Of a DNA stretch of 64,000 bases, positions 33,090 through 41,807 are shown one piece after another. How positions within the stretch are numbered: the first letter of the stretch is position 1; each line of letters opens with the position of its first letter. Below the pieces are notes generated by a model, which worked only from the letters and a program-made list of their open reading frames with translations, was not told the DNA's origin and made no database searches. A program made the position numbers and the translations under genes. The stretch is from CAWEDP01 sp963807925. Its GTDB lineage: Bacteria; Acidobacteriota; Vicinamibacteria; Vicinamibacterales; CAVVIG01. The stretch lies in assembly GCA_963807925.1 (NCBI GenBank), contig CAWEDP010000002.1:682001-746000 (forward strand). Reading direction: 5' to 3'.

Positions 33090-36000
33090 ATGTCGCGCTT
33101 CGCGATCCGGAACCCTCACGTCATCGTCGTCGCCTGTCTCGTGCTCGCCATTGTCGGGGTCACGAGCCTCGCCCGCATGCCGGTGGATCTCTTTCCCCAG
33201 ATCGACATTCCGGTCGTGGTCGTGGCGACCTTCTTTTCCGGGATGCCGCCCGAGCAGATCGAGGCGGACATCACCGGGCGATTCGAGCGCTTCTTCACGC
33301 TCGCCAGCAACATCGAGCACCTCGAATCCCGTTCGCTGCCCGGCGTCAGCCTGATCAAGATCTACTTCCAGCCGGGGACCGACGCCGATTCGGCGGTCAC
33401 CAACATCTCGAACCTGGCGATGGCGAACCTGCGGCGGCTGCCGCCGGGCACGCTGCCCCCGGTGGTCCTGAAATTCGACGCCTCGTCGCTTCCGGTGTGT
33501 CTGATCACGCTGAAGGGCGAAGGGCTCAACGAGACCGAGCTGCGCGATCTCGGCCAGTACGCGGTGCGCAATCAGGTGGCCAACGTCCCGGGCGCGTCGG
33601 TCCCGCAGCCCTTTGGCGGCAAATACCGCCAGATCATGGTGTACGTCGATCCGCTGAAGCTCGAGGCGCATCAGCTGAGCCCGATGGACGTCGTCCGTCG
33701 CGTGAACGCCTCCAATCTGATCCTGCCGGCGGGCGACACCCGCATCGGCCCGCTCGACTACAGCCTCTACACGAACAGCCAGGTCGACACGATCGAGGAC
33801 ATCGCGCAGATTCCGCTCAAGGTGACCGACGCCGGTCCGGTCTACGTCGGCGATGTGGGCGCGGCGCGGGACGCCGAGCAGATCCAGACCAACATCGTCC
33901 GGGTGGATGGCCAGCCGTCGGTCTATCTCCCGGTCCTGAAGCAGGGAGGCGACACCAACACCATCGCGGTCGTGGACGGCGTCAAGGAGGCGATCGGCCG
34001 GCTGTTCAACGTGCCGGCCGCGCTCGGGACGAGCGTCGTGTTCGACCAGTCGCTGTTCGTGAAGAACGCCATCGAGACGCTGCTCCACGAGGGCGCCATC
34101 GGCCTGTTGCTCACCTCCTTGATGATCCTGATCTTCCTCGGCAGCTTCCGGGCGACCGTGGCGGTGTGCCTGTCGATCCCGCTGTCCGCGCTCGCCACGT
34201 TTCTCGCGCTCGCCCTCGGCGGCAGCTCGGTGAACGCGATGGTGCTCGGCGGGCTCGCGCTCGTCTTCTCGCGGTTGATCGACAACTCGGTCGTGGTGCT
34301 GGAGAACATCTACCGCCACATGGAGAACGGCGTGGACGCCCGCGCCGCGGCGGAGCGCGGCGGACAGGAGGTGGCGCTGCCGGTGCTCGCCGCCACGCTG
34401 ACGACCGCGGTCGTCTTCTTTCCGGTGACCTTCCTCTACGGCGTGAGCCGGTTCCTGTTTTCGGCTCTTGCGCTGGCGGTCGTGATCGCGCTCTTCGCTT
34501 CCTATTTCGTGGCGATGACCGTCGTGCCGCTGTTTTGCGCGCGGTTTCTGAAGAGCCCGGACGAAGGCGACGGCGGGGAAGGGGCCGCCGGACGGGGCGC
34601 TCGCTGGGGCCGGCGGTTCAACGTGTGGTTCAACCGCAATTTCGAGCAGACGCTTCAGCAGTACACCCGGCTCGTCGGCGCCGCGCTGCGCCGGCCGCGC
34701 ACGGTTCTCGCGGCGGCGGCCGCGGTGTTCGCGGGGAGCCTCCTGTTGTATCCGCGGCTCGGAGTGGCGTTCTTCCCGAGGACCGACGCGGGACAGTTCG
34801 TGATGAACCTGAAGGCCGCGCCAGGCACCCGGCTCGAGATCACCTCGCGCGAAACCGCGCAGGTCGAACGGCTCGTCCGCGAGGTCGTCGCGCCCGAGGA
34901 CCTCGGCATCATCGTCTCGAACATCGGCGTCGCCCCCGGATTTTCTTCGATCTACACGAGCAACTCCGCGCAGCACACGGCGTTCGTGCAGGTGAGCCTC
35001 AAGGAAGGCCACAAGACCGGCAGCTACGAGTACATGAACCGCATGAGACGACGGCTCGACGAGGAGCTGCCGGAGCTGAACGCGTATTTCCAGTCCGGCG
35101 GTCTCGTGGACGCGGTGCTCAATCTCGGCTTGCCCGCGCCCATCGATCTGCAGGTGAGCGGGTCGGACCTGCAGGCCGACCATCGAACGGCATCCGAGCT
35201 GGCGGCGCGCATTCGGGCCGTCCCGAACGTCAGCGACGTGTTCATCCCGCAGGACGTCGACTATCCCGCGCTGGCGCTCGACATCGATCGGGTTCGCGCC
35301 AGCCAGCTCGGGCTGACCGAGCGCGAGGTCGTGAGCAATGTCATCACGGCCCTCACGTCCAACCAGATGATTGCCCCGAGCTACTGGGTGGATCAGCGGA
35401 CCGGCAACGACTACATGCTGACGGTGCAGTACCCCGAGAACCGGGTGGCGACGACGCTGGATCTCACGGCCATTCCGCTGCGGGCGCCCGGCGGCAGCGG
35501 CCCGGCCGTGCGGCTCGACCGGGTCACCTCGCTCCGCCCCCTCTCGGCGCCGACCGAGGTCAACCACTATCAGCTGCGCCGCGTCGTCGACATCTACGTC
35601 GGGCTCGCCAACGAGGATCTCGGGCGCGCGGCGGCGGACATCGATCGGATCGTCGCCGGCACGAAGCTGCCCGAAGGCATCCGCGTCGATCTGCGCGGCA
35701 TGGTCCAGGGGATGCGCGCCTCGTTCCGCAGCTTCGGGCTCGGGCTGGTGCTGGCGCTGGTCCTGCTCTATCTCATCCTCGTCGCGCAGTTCGAGTCCTT
35801 CGTCGACCCGTTGATCATCCTGCTCGCGGTGCCCCTCGGGCTCACCGGCGTGCTCCTCATCCTGTACCTCGCCGGCACGACCCTGAACGTGCAGTCGCTG
35901 ATGGGCGTGGTGATGATGGTCGGCATTGTCGTCTCCAACAGCATCCTGATTGTCGAGTTCACACACCGTCTGCTCGAGCAGAAGGTCCCGATCCGCGACG

Positions 36001-36233
36001 CGGTCGCGCTGGCCTGCCGGGTCAGGCTTCGGCCCGTCCTGATGACTTCGCTGGCGACGATCATCGGGCTCATGCCGATGGCGTTGAAGCTGGGAACGGG
36101 CAGCGAGAGCTACGCACCGCTCGCACAGGCCATCATCGGAGGCCTGTCGGTGTCGGTCATCTTCACCATTGTGCTCGTGCCTTCAGCATTCCTGCTGGTC
36201 TACGGGCGAACACACGCGAGGGAGGCGGAATGA
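33090..36233 (+). CDS. RND efflux permease, subunit 2
   Basis: 1047 residues, a paralogue of the gene before it; only two bases lie between them. TM4 is FSRLIDNSVVVLENIYRHM with Asp398, the form common in this RND subfamily, and TM10 is IVVSNSILIVEFTH. The periplasmic domains carry the same MAPSYWVD/IAPSYWVDQRTGNDY segment as subunit 1. The tandem arrangement is like mdtB-mdtC, whose products assemble as a mixed trimer. Its stop overlaps the start of the channel gene. Confidence 0.95.
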   Translation: MSRFAIRNPHVIVVACLVLAIVGVTSLARMPVDLFPQIDIPVVVVATFFSGMPPEQIEADITGRFERFFTLASNIEHLESRSLPGVSLIKIYFQPGTDADSAVTNISNLAMANLRRLPPGTLPPVVLKFDASSLPVCLITLKGEGLNETELRDLGQYAVRNQVANVPGASVPQPFGGKYRQIMVYVDPLKLEAHQLSPMDVVRRVNASNLILPAGDTRIGPLDYSLYTNSQVDTIEDIAQIPLKVTDAGPVYVGDVGAARDAEQIQTNIVRVDGQPSVYLPVLKQGGDTNTIAVVDGVKEAIGRLFNVPAALGTSVVFDQSLFVKNAIETLLHEGAIGLLLTSLMILIFLGSFRATVAVCLSIPLSALATFLALALGGSSVNAMVLGGLALVFSRLIDNSVVVLENIYRHMENGVDARAAAERGGQEVALPVLAATLTTAVVFFPVTFLYGVSRFLFSALALAVVIALFASYFVAMTVVPLFCARFLKSPDEGDGGEGAAGRGARWGRRFNVWFNRNFEQTLQQYTRLVGAALRRPRTVLAAAAAVFAGSLLLYPRLGVAFFPRTDAGQFVMNLKAAPGTRLEITSRETAQVERLVREVVAPEDLGIIVSNIGVAPGFSSIYTSNSAQHTAFVQVSLKEGHKTGSYEYMNRMRRRLDEELPELNAYFQSGGLVDAVLNLGLPAPIDLQVSGSDLQADHRTASELAARIRAVPNVSDVFIPQDVDYPALALDIDRVRASQLGLTEREVVSNVITALTSNQMIAPSYWVDQRTGNDYMLTVQYPENRVATTLDLTAIPLRAPGGSGPAVRLDRVTSLRPLSAPTEVNHYQLRRVVDIYVGLANEDLGRAAADIDRIVAGTKLPEGIRVDLRGMVQGMRASFRSFGLGLVLALVLLYLILVAQFESFVDPLIILLAVPLGLTGVLLILYLAGTTLNVQSLMGVVMMVGIVVSNSILIVEFTHRLLEQKVPIRDAVALACRVRLRPVLMTSLATIIGLMPMALKLGTGSESYAPLAQAIIGGLSVSVIFTIVLVPSAFLLVYGRTHAREAE

Positions 36234-37526
36234 GGGCGTGGGCACCGAGGTCGGCGATCGTCGTCCTCGCGGGATGGGTGAGCGCGACCGCGATCAGCGC
36301 GCAGACCTCGCAAACCCTGTCGCTCCGGGACGCCGAGCAGCGCGCGCTCAGCGAGCATCCGCAGATTCGAGCGGCTGAATACTCGGCGCAGGCGGCGGAT
36401 CAGGTGGTGCGGGAGGCGAGAGCGGCGTACTTCCCGACGGTGACGGCGAGCCTGACCGGGGCGCAGGCGGAGTCCAACACCAGGATTGCCGCCGGCGGGC
36501 TGAACAATCCGACCATTCTCGATCGTGTGGCCGGCGGATTTTCAGTCAGTCAGCTCCTCACCGATTTCGGTCGAACCGCTGCGCTCGTGCAGAGCTACGA
36601 CTTCCGCGCCGACCTGCAGCGGCAGACCGTGGAAAGCCGGCGGGCGGACGTGCTCCTGCAGGTGGATCGCGCCTATTTCACCGCGCAGCGCGCCCAGGCG
36701 GTGGAGCGCGTCGCCCAGGAGACCGTCACCGCGCGGCAGGCCGTCGCCGACCAGACGACGGCGCTCGCCGCGAGCGGCCTCAAGTCCGGGCTCGACGTCA
36801 GCTTCGCCAAAGTGAACCTCTCAGAAGCGCAGCTTCTGCTCGTGCAGGCGCGCAACGACGTGCAGGCGGCGTTCACGGCGTTGTCGGCGGCGATGGGCAA
36901 CCAGCAGCAGGCCGCGTACCAGCTGGTCGACGAGCCGCTGCCTCCCGAGCCTCCGTCCGACGCCACGAGCCTCATCGCGCAAGCCCTTCGCGACCGCGCC
37001 GACCTGGCGAGCGAGCGATCGGCCCGGCGCGCGGCGGAGAAGTTCGCGGACGCGGAGCGGGCCCTCTGGCTGCCGTCGGTTTCCGTCATCGGGGCGGCCG
37101 GCGCCACGCCCTACCGGGAGATCGGGTTGGACAGCCGCTATGCGGCACTCGGCATCAATCTGAGCCTGCCGCTCGCGAGCGGCGGTCTGCTCCCGGCCCG
37201 CCGCGCCGAGGCCGCGCTGAAGGCGAGCGCCGAGGCGCAGCGCCTCCGGGATTTCGAGAACCTCGTCGTGCGCGACGTGACCACGGCCTGGCTGGAGTCG
37301 CAGGCTTCGTTTCGGCGGCTCGAAGTCGCAGAGGAGCTGCGCGCGCAGGCCGCTGACGCCGCCGACCTGGCCCAGGCGCGATACGACATCGGGCTCGGCT
37401 CGATCGTCGAGCTGAGCCAGGCGCAGTTGAACAAGACGCGGGGCGACATCGAACGGGCCGAGGCCCAGTACCGACTGCCAGATCCGGACGGCCAACCTGA
37501 AGTTCCAAATCGGGGCGCTGAAGTAG
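36230..37526 (+). CDS. TolC-family outer membrane channel (frameshift at the extreme 3' end)
   Basis: ATG 36230 overlaps the permease stop (ATGA). A signal peptide (AISAQT) is followed by two repeats of the OEP fold (LSLRDAEQRALSEHPQIRAAEY; LASERSARRAAEKFADAERALWLPSVSV; FSVSQLLTDFGRTAALV). The frame is intact to AEAQYRL, then an extra base near 37473-37480 shifts it; in the neighbouring frame the expected ending QIRTANLKFQIGALK and TAG (37524-37526) are found. Only about the last 15 residues are affected, so this may be a sequencing error. Intact length would be about 431 residues. Confidence 0.88.
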
Positions 37527-37532
37527 TCCCGC

Positions 37533-37994
37533 GTGGCGACCAGGATTCTCCTCGCCGTCGACGATTCCGATTTTTCACGCGCAGCCGTCGAGGCCGTCGC
37601 CCTGCACATCCGGCCCGACGATGCGGTGGTGCGCGTCATTCACGTCATCGAGCTCAACCGGCTCGTGCCACCGGCGACCGATTTCGCCCGCGGCTCCGGG
37701 TACGGTCCCGACGTCGCGTCGCACCTCGAAGCCGGACGGCGCGCCGCCGAGGCGCTCGTTGGCGCCGCGGAGCACCGTCTGCAGGGGGCCGGGTTCGACA
37801 CCGCCGGCGTCATTCGAGAAGGCGACCCGCGGCACGCCATCCTGGACTATGCTGCCGAGTGGGACTCCGACTGGATCGTGATGGGGTCGCACGGACGTCG
37901 CGGATTTGATCGGTTCTTCCTGGGCAGCGTGTCGGACGCGGTCGCCCGTCATGCCCACTGCTCCGTTCAAATCGTCAGGTTGCGGGCGTGGTGA
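37533..37994 (+). CDS. Universal stress protein (UspA family)
   Basis: 153 residues from GTG 37533. ATRILLAVDDSDFSRAAVEAV and the C-terminal ATP-binding motif GSHGRRGFDRFFLGSVSDAV (GxxGxxGx9GS) show a nucleotide-binding single-domain Usp. It sits 6 bases after the corrected tolC stop and overlaps the DUF4159 gene, so it is part of the efflux operon or its read-through. Confidence 0.92.
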   Translation: MATRILLAVDDSDFSRAAVEAVALHIRPDDAVVRVIHVIELNRLVPPATDFARGSGYGPDVASHLEAGRRAAEALVGAAEHRLQGAGFDTAGVIREGDPRHAILDYAAEWDSDWIVMGSHGRRGFDRFFLGSVSDAVARHAHCSVQIVRLRAW

Positions 37995-38800
37995 ATCGAG
38001 ACAAACGTGTGGTACGCGGCCGGCTCGCCTGGATCGGTGTCGTCGTGGTGGTGCTCGCCGCCCCTCTGGGGGTGCTCGCGCAGCGGCGGTTCTTCCAGCA
38101 GCGCGGCTTCGAGCTGAAGACCGGGCCGAACCAGCCGTACGACGGACGCTTCGCGTTCCTGCGCGTCAAGTACCAGACCGCGCCTGGCGGCTACTGGTGG
38201 CGGGGCCTGCCGTCGTGGTCGCACGGCTACCCCCTGGCCGAGCAGAACCTCATGAAGATCATGAGGGAAGTCAGCTTCCTCGACCCGCACGAGGAGATCG
38301 ACACGCTGACGCTCGACGATCCCGATCTGTTCAAGTATCCGGTGGCCTACATCATCGAGGTGAGCTGGTGGACGCTCACCGATCGCGAGGCCGAGGCCCT
38401 GCGCGCGTACCTGCAGAAGGGCGGCTTCCTCATCGTCGACGACTTCAAGGCGACTGGGGACTTCGGCAGTCCCGGCTGGGAACCGTTCGAGGCGAACATG
38501 CGGCGCGTCCTCCCCGACGTCCGGTTCTTTCCGATGGATGCCTCGCACCCGATCTTTCACTGCTTTTTCGAGCTCAACGACCTCGACATCATCCCGCAGG
38601 CGTACAACGCCGGCAAACCGATCTTCCGCGGCGTGTACGAGGACAACGATCCCGGCAGGCGCCTGCAGGTGATCGTGAACTACAACACCGACGTGTCCCA
38701 GTTCTGGGAGTGGTCGGGGACCGGCCTGCGACCCATCGATCAGACGAACGAGGCCTACAAGCTCGGCGTCAACTACCTGGTGTACGGGTTGACGCACTGA
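37988..38800 (+). CDS. DUF4159 domain protein, exported or membrane-anchored
   Basis: 270 residues from GTG 37988. One hydrophobic helix (residues 12-32) is followed by a DUF4159 domain: FAFLRVKYQT, YPVAYIIEVSWWTLTDREAEALRAYL, GGFLIVDDFKATGDFGSPGW and SHPIFHCFFELNDLD. The fold resembles class I glutamine amidotransferase-like domains, but no catalytic triad is evident. Its role is unknown. Confidence 0.85.
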   Translation: MVNRDKRVVRGRLAWIGVVVVVLAAPLGVLAQRRFFQQRGFELKTGPNQPYDGRFAFLRVKYQTAPGGYWWRGLPSWSHGYPLAEQNLMKIMREVSFLDPHEEIDTLTLDDPDLFKYPVAYIIEVSWWTLTDREAEALRAYLQKGGFLIVDDFKATGDFGSPGWEPFEANMRRVLPDVRFFPMDASHPIFHCFFELNDLDIIPQAYNAGKPIFRGVYEDNDPGRRLQVIVNYNTDVSQFWEWSGTGLRPIDQTNEAYKLGVNYLVYGLTH

Positions 38801-38989
38801 TCGGCGGCGGACCGCCACCGGGCGGGCCCCGGCCGGGCCCGTGCCGCCCGACGTGACAATCCGCTGGCGTGCGGGAGGCCGTCGATGGACTCGGCAGATA
38901 CCCGACCGAAGTCGCGGTGGTCAGGTCGACGGCTCATGCCCAGATCGCCAAGGGGATTCTGGACGACACGCCCTCCGGAAACGCAATGC

Positions 38990-39064
38990 TGGTGACCGGG
39001 GCGGGGATTGAACCCGCGGCCCGCGCATTAAAAGTGCGCTGCTCTACCACTGAGCTACCCGGTC
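38990..39064 (-). tRNA. tRNA-Lys (anticodon UUU)
   Basis: Acceptor GACCGGG pairs with CCCGGTC, D-arm AGCTCAGTGGTAGAGC, anticodon arm GCGCA-CTTTTAA-TGCGC (UUU), T-arm CGCGGGTTCAATCCCCG. The discriminator A and an encoded CCA (38990-38992) follow. No att-like duplication of this tRNA is seen in the window. Confidence 0.95.
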
Positions 39065-39125
39065 GCACGGTCGCCCGTCACTGGTGGTCGGCCGACAGCG
39101 ACGGTCTTCGCGGACTGACGACCGG

Positions 39126-39734
39126 CTATCTTACCGTGAACCCCACCGACGCTTCCGTCGTCTCCCACGCCATCGCCACCAGTCCACCGCGCGCCGAGGG
39201 ATCCGGCGCGACGCTGAACGTCAACTGTTCGACCGGCGTGTCGAGCGTCCGTTTCGTGAGCTCGATCCGTCCGAGATCGGCCGACGCGTTGTAGTTGGTG
39301 TGAAACCCGCTCGGCTCCTTGCTGACGACCAGCGTCCAGCGGGTGGAGGTGGGCAGGATCCAGATCGTATGCGGCCCGGCGGGAACGATGAGATCGCCGA
39401 TCTGCAGTTCGCGCGTGCTGTCGAGGGTCGTCGCTTCGTCGGCGCCGGGACACCACACGCGGCCGTACGGCACGAGGCGGCCGAAGATCGCGCGGCCCCG
39501 CATGTAGGGCCGCCCGTAGGTGACGGTAACGTCGGCGCCGTCCACCGTGCCGCTCGTCGATTCGTGCGGACTGGCCCGCCGCCGCTGGCTGGCGTGCACG
39601 ATGGGATGGAGATGCGTGGCGATCGCCGCCGGGCCGGCGAGCCGCCACATCCCGATGACGCCGCCGAGCAGCAGCACCGTCGCCGCGCCGGTCATCGCGA
39701 TGCCGCCAATGAGCAGGAGCTTGAGAGCGCGCAT
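39126..39734 (-). CDS. DUF2911 domain protein
   Basis: 202 residues. N-terminal membrane helix or signal (LLLIGGIAMTGAATVLLLGGVIG), then the DUF2911 pattern: VTVTYGRPYMRGRAIFGRLVPYGRVWCPGADEATTL and LIVPAGPHTIWILPTSTRWTLVVSKEPSGF. The family is frequent in Bacteroidota and Acidobacteriota and is uncharacterised. Confidence 0.88.
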   Translation of the reverse strand: MRALKLLLIGGIAMTGAATVLLLGGVIGMWRLAGPAAIATHLHPIVHASQRRRASPHESTSGTVDGADVTVTYGRPYMRGRAIFGRLVPYGRVWCPGADEATTLDSTRELQIGDLIVPAGPHTIWILPTSTRWTLVVSKEPSGFHTNYNASADLGRIELTKRTLDTPVEQLTFSVAPDPSARGGLVAMAWETTEASVGFTVR

Positions 39735-39778
39735 GATGGTCCGCCTTTCGCGTATATACTCATCCCCCGATCAACCGC

Positions 39779-40169
39779 ATGAACACCGTCTCGGCCCGCG
39801 TGGTGCTCGTCGTCGAAGACGATCCGTCGGTGCGACGGCCGCTGGTGAAGTTCCTCGAGATGCACGGCTTCACCGTGATCACCGCCGACACGGCGGAAGA
39901 CGGCGTCGACGCGCTCAGAACCCGCGGGCCGCACGCCGCGGTGGTCGACCTGCGGCTGCGCCGCGGATCGGGCCGCGACGTGGTGGCCGCGGCATCGCCC
40001 GACATGCCCATCCTCATCTTCTCCGGCCTGCCGTCGGAATCCGCCGAGCTCGAGCGGCTCCGGCCGCGCACCCGGCTCATCGAGAAGCCGGTACTCGCTG
40101 GTACTTCTCGTCGAAACGCTGGAAGCCATGTGTTCCGACAGCCAGCCGCAGGGGCCGCAGGCCGGCTGA
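39779..40169 (+). CDS. Response-regulator receiver protein (frameshifted near its end)
   Basis: A single receiver domain: VVLVVEDDPSVRRPLVKFLE, phosphoacceptor Asp in AAVVDLRLRRGSG, Ser in ILIFSGLP and Lys in LIEKP. After EKP an extra base near 40088-40091 shifts the frame; in the next frame YSLVLLVETLEAMCS leads to TGA 40167-40169, the expected last helix. About 130 residues if corrected. No output domain. Confidence 0.78.
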
Positions 40170-40194
40170 GCGCCCGCTCGCCGCGTCCATTTCA

Positions 40195-41115
40195 TCACAG
40201 GATCTTCTTGCCGAGCACGGAGAGCACCAGCTCCGCGCCCAGCTCGGCGGTCGTGTTCCGCAGATCGAGCGTCGGATTCACCTCCACCACGTCGACCGAC
40301 GTCAGTCGCCGCGAGTCGGCCACGAGCTCCATGACCATGTGCGCCTCGCGGTAGTTCAGGCCGCCGTTGACCGGGGTGCCGACCCCGGGCGCAATCGAGG
40401 GATCGCAGGCGTCCATGTCGAACGACACGTGAATGCCGGCCGTGTCGCGGCCGGCAATCGCGACGGCGCGCTCCATGACGTCCGCGATGCCGTACCGATC
40501 GATGTCCTTCATCGTGAAGACTTGGATCCGCGACTCCCGGACGCCGGTCTTCTCCCGGTCGTCGAGGTTCCGGATGCCGACGAGCACCGTATGCGCCGGC
40601 TGCACTTTCGGCGCCCAGCCGCCGACCTCCGCCAGCTCGCGGGGCTCGTTCCCGAGGAGCGCGGCGAGCGGCATGCCGTGCACGTTGCCGCTCGGCGAGG
40701 TCGCCGGCGTATTCATGTCGCCGTGCGCGTCGACCCAGATGAGGCCCAGCGGCTGCTGTCTGGTGGTCTGCGCCCACTTCGCTGCCGCGCCGACCGAGCC
40801 GGCGGCCAGACTGTGATCGCCGCCCAGGACCAGCGGCAGCGCCCCGCCGTTCAGCGACTCCAGGGCGAGATCGTACAGACGCTGGCAGATGCTCGCGATG
40901 TCGGCGACGTACTTCTTCCGCTCGTCGTGCGGCTCGAGCGTCTCACGGATCGGTGTCGGCAGATCGCCGCGGTCCACGACCGTGCGCCCGAGCCGTGCGA
41001 TCCGCTCGTCCACGCCGGCAATGCGGAACGCCGACGGCCCCATGTCCACGCCGCGCCGGCCGCCGCCGAGGTCGAGAGGGACGCCAATCACGTGAACGGT
41101 GCGCGTGGAATTCAC
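40195..41115 (-). CDS. rocF: Arginase
   Basis: 306 residues from GTG 41115. Mn-binding motifs: GGDHSLAAGS, WVDAHGDMNTP, SFDMDACDPSIAPGVGTP. The N-terminus (VIGVPLDLGGGRRGVDMGPSAFRIAG) is that of the RocF branch rather than agmatinase. It splits arginine to ornithine and urea. The start overlaps the O-methyltransferase stop (GTGA), so it is the last gene of the run beginning at hemE. Confidence 0.95.
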   Translation of the reverse strand: MNSTRTVHVIGVPLDLGGGRRGVDMGPSAFRIAGVDERIARLGRTVVDRGDLPTPIRETLEPHDERKKYVADIASICQRLYDLALESLNGGALPLVLGGDHSLAAGSVGAAAKWAQTTRQQPLGLIWVDAHGDMNTPATSPSGNVHGMPLAALLGNEPRELAEVGGWAPKVQPAHTVLVGIRNLDDREKTGVRESRIQVFTMKDIDRYGIADVMERAVAIAGRDTAGIHVSFDMDACDPSIAPGVGTPVNGGLNYREAHMVMELVADSRRLTSVDVVEVNPTLDLRNTTAELGAELVLSVLGKKIL

Positions 41116-41807
41116 GATCGCGACTTGTACGACACCGACATGCCTTCCGCCGACGGACGGACGATCGTCGTGAACAGCGCCGGGTCGTGCTCGATCGCGT
41201 CCAGGAAATCGCGCATCTCATCCCGCTTGTTGACGACGTTGTGGGCGAGGAAGAGGCCCCCGGCCGAGAGACGGGGCAGCACGAGATCCAGGAATCGCTT
41301 GTAGTCGCGCTTCCACGCGTCGAGGAACACGAAGTCGAACCCGCCGGTCAGTTTCGGAATCTCACGGAACGCGTCGCCCGGCACGACCGTGACGACCGTG
41401 TCGAGGCCGGCGGTGTGAATGTTCGCGGCGGCTGTCCTGGCGCGAGTGGCGTCGAACTCGATGGTCGTCAGGTGGCCGCCGGTCTCGCGCAACCCGAGGC
41501 CAATCCAGATCGCGCTGTACCCGTTGGCGCCCCCGATCTCGAGCGCCCGCTTCGACCGGCTCGAGGCGACCATCAGCCGGAGGAATCGTCCGTCTTCCTC
41601 CGAGACTGCGAGTTGATCGGTGTCGGCCCGTTTGATGTCGCCGAGCAAGGCGACGAGCCTGGCCGGGAGCGTCGTGCCCGACCCCTGGGCGCCGGGCGTC
41701 AGGGCCGGCGACGACAGCCAGACGGCGGCCGTCAGCACGACCATCCAGGGAACCGGCGGTTTCAGGCCGCGGTTGGGCTTTCTGGAGTCTGAGACTTCGC
41801 GAGCCAT
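41112..41807 (-). CDS. O-methyltransferase (CCoAOMT-like)
   Basis: 231 residues from ATG 41807; ATG 41744 would avoid a 46-base overlap with hemG. The N-terminal hydrophobic stretch (WMVVLTAAVWLSSPAL) looks like a signal or anchor, unusual for this family. The SAM motifs are RALEIGGANGYSAIWIG, TIEFDATRARTA and the metal-site FDFVFLDAWKRDY. The neighbours are heme genes, but a link to heme is only inferred from position. Confidence 0.82.
   Translation of the reverse strand: MAREVSDSRKPNRGLKPPVPWMVVLTAAVWLSSPALTPGAQGSGTTLPARLVALLGDIKRADTDQLAVSEEDGRFLRLMVASSRSKRALEIGGANGYSAIWIGLGLRETGGHLTTIEFDATRARTAAANIHTAGLDTVVTVVPGDAFREIPKLTGGFDFVFLDAWKRDYKRFLDLVLPRLSAGGLFLAHNVVNKRDEMRDFLDAIEHDPALFTTIVRPSAEGMSVSYKSRS

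Noticed and set aside
29671..35966. Minus-strand frames longer than 1000 codons opposite both RND pumps
   Set aside because: Composition is dominated by Arg, Asp, His and Gln with no folds or motifs; they mirror the codon bias of the two intact pump genes.
38801..38989. Possible small gene between DUF4159 gene and tRNA-Lys
   Set aside because: The visible frame passes into the tRNA and has no recognisable pattern or start signal.
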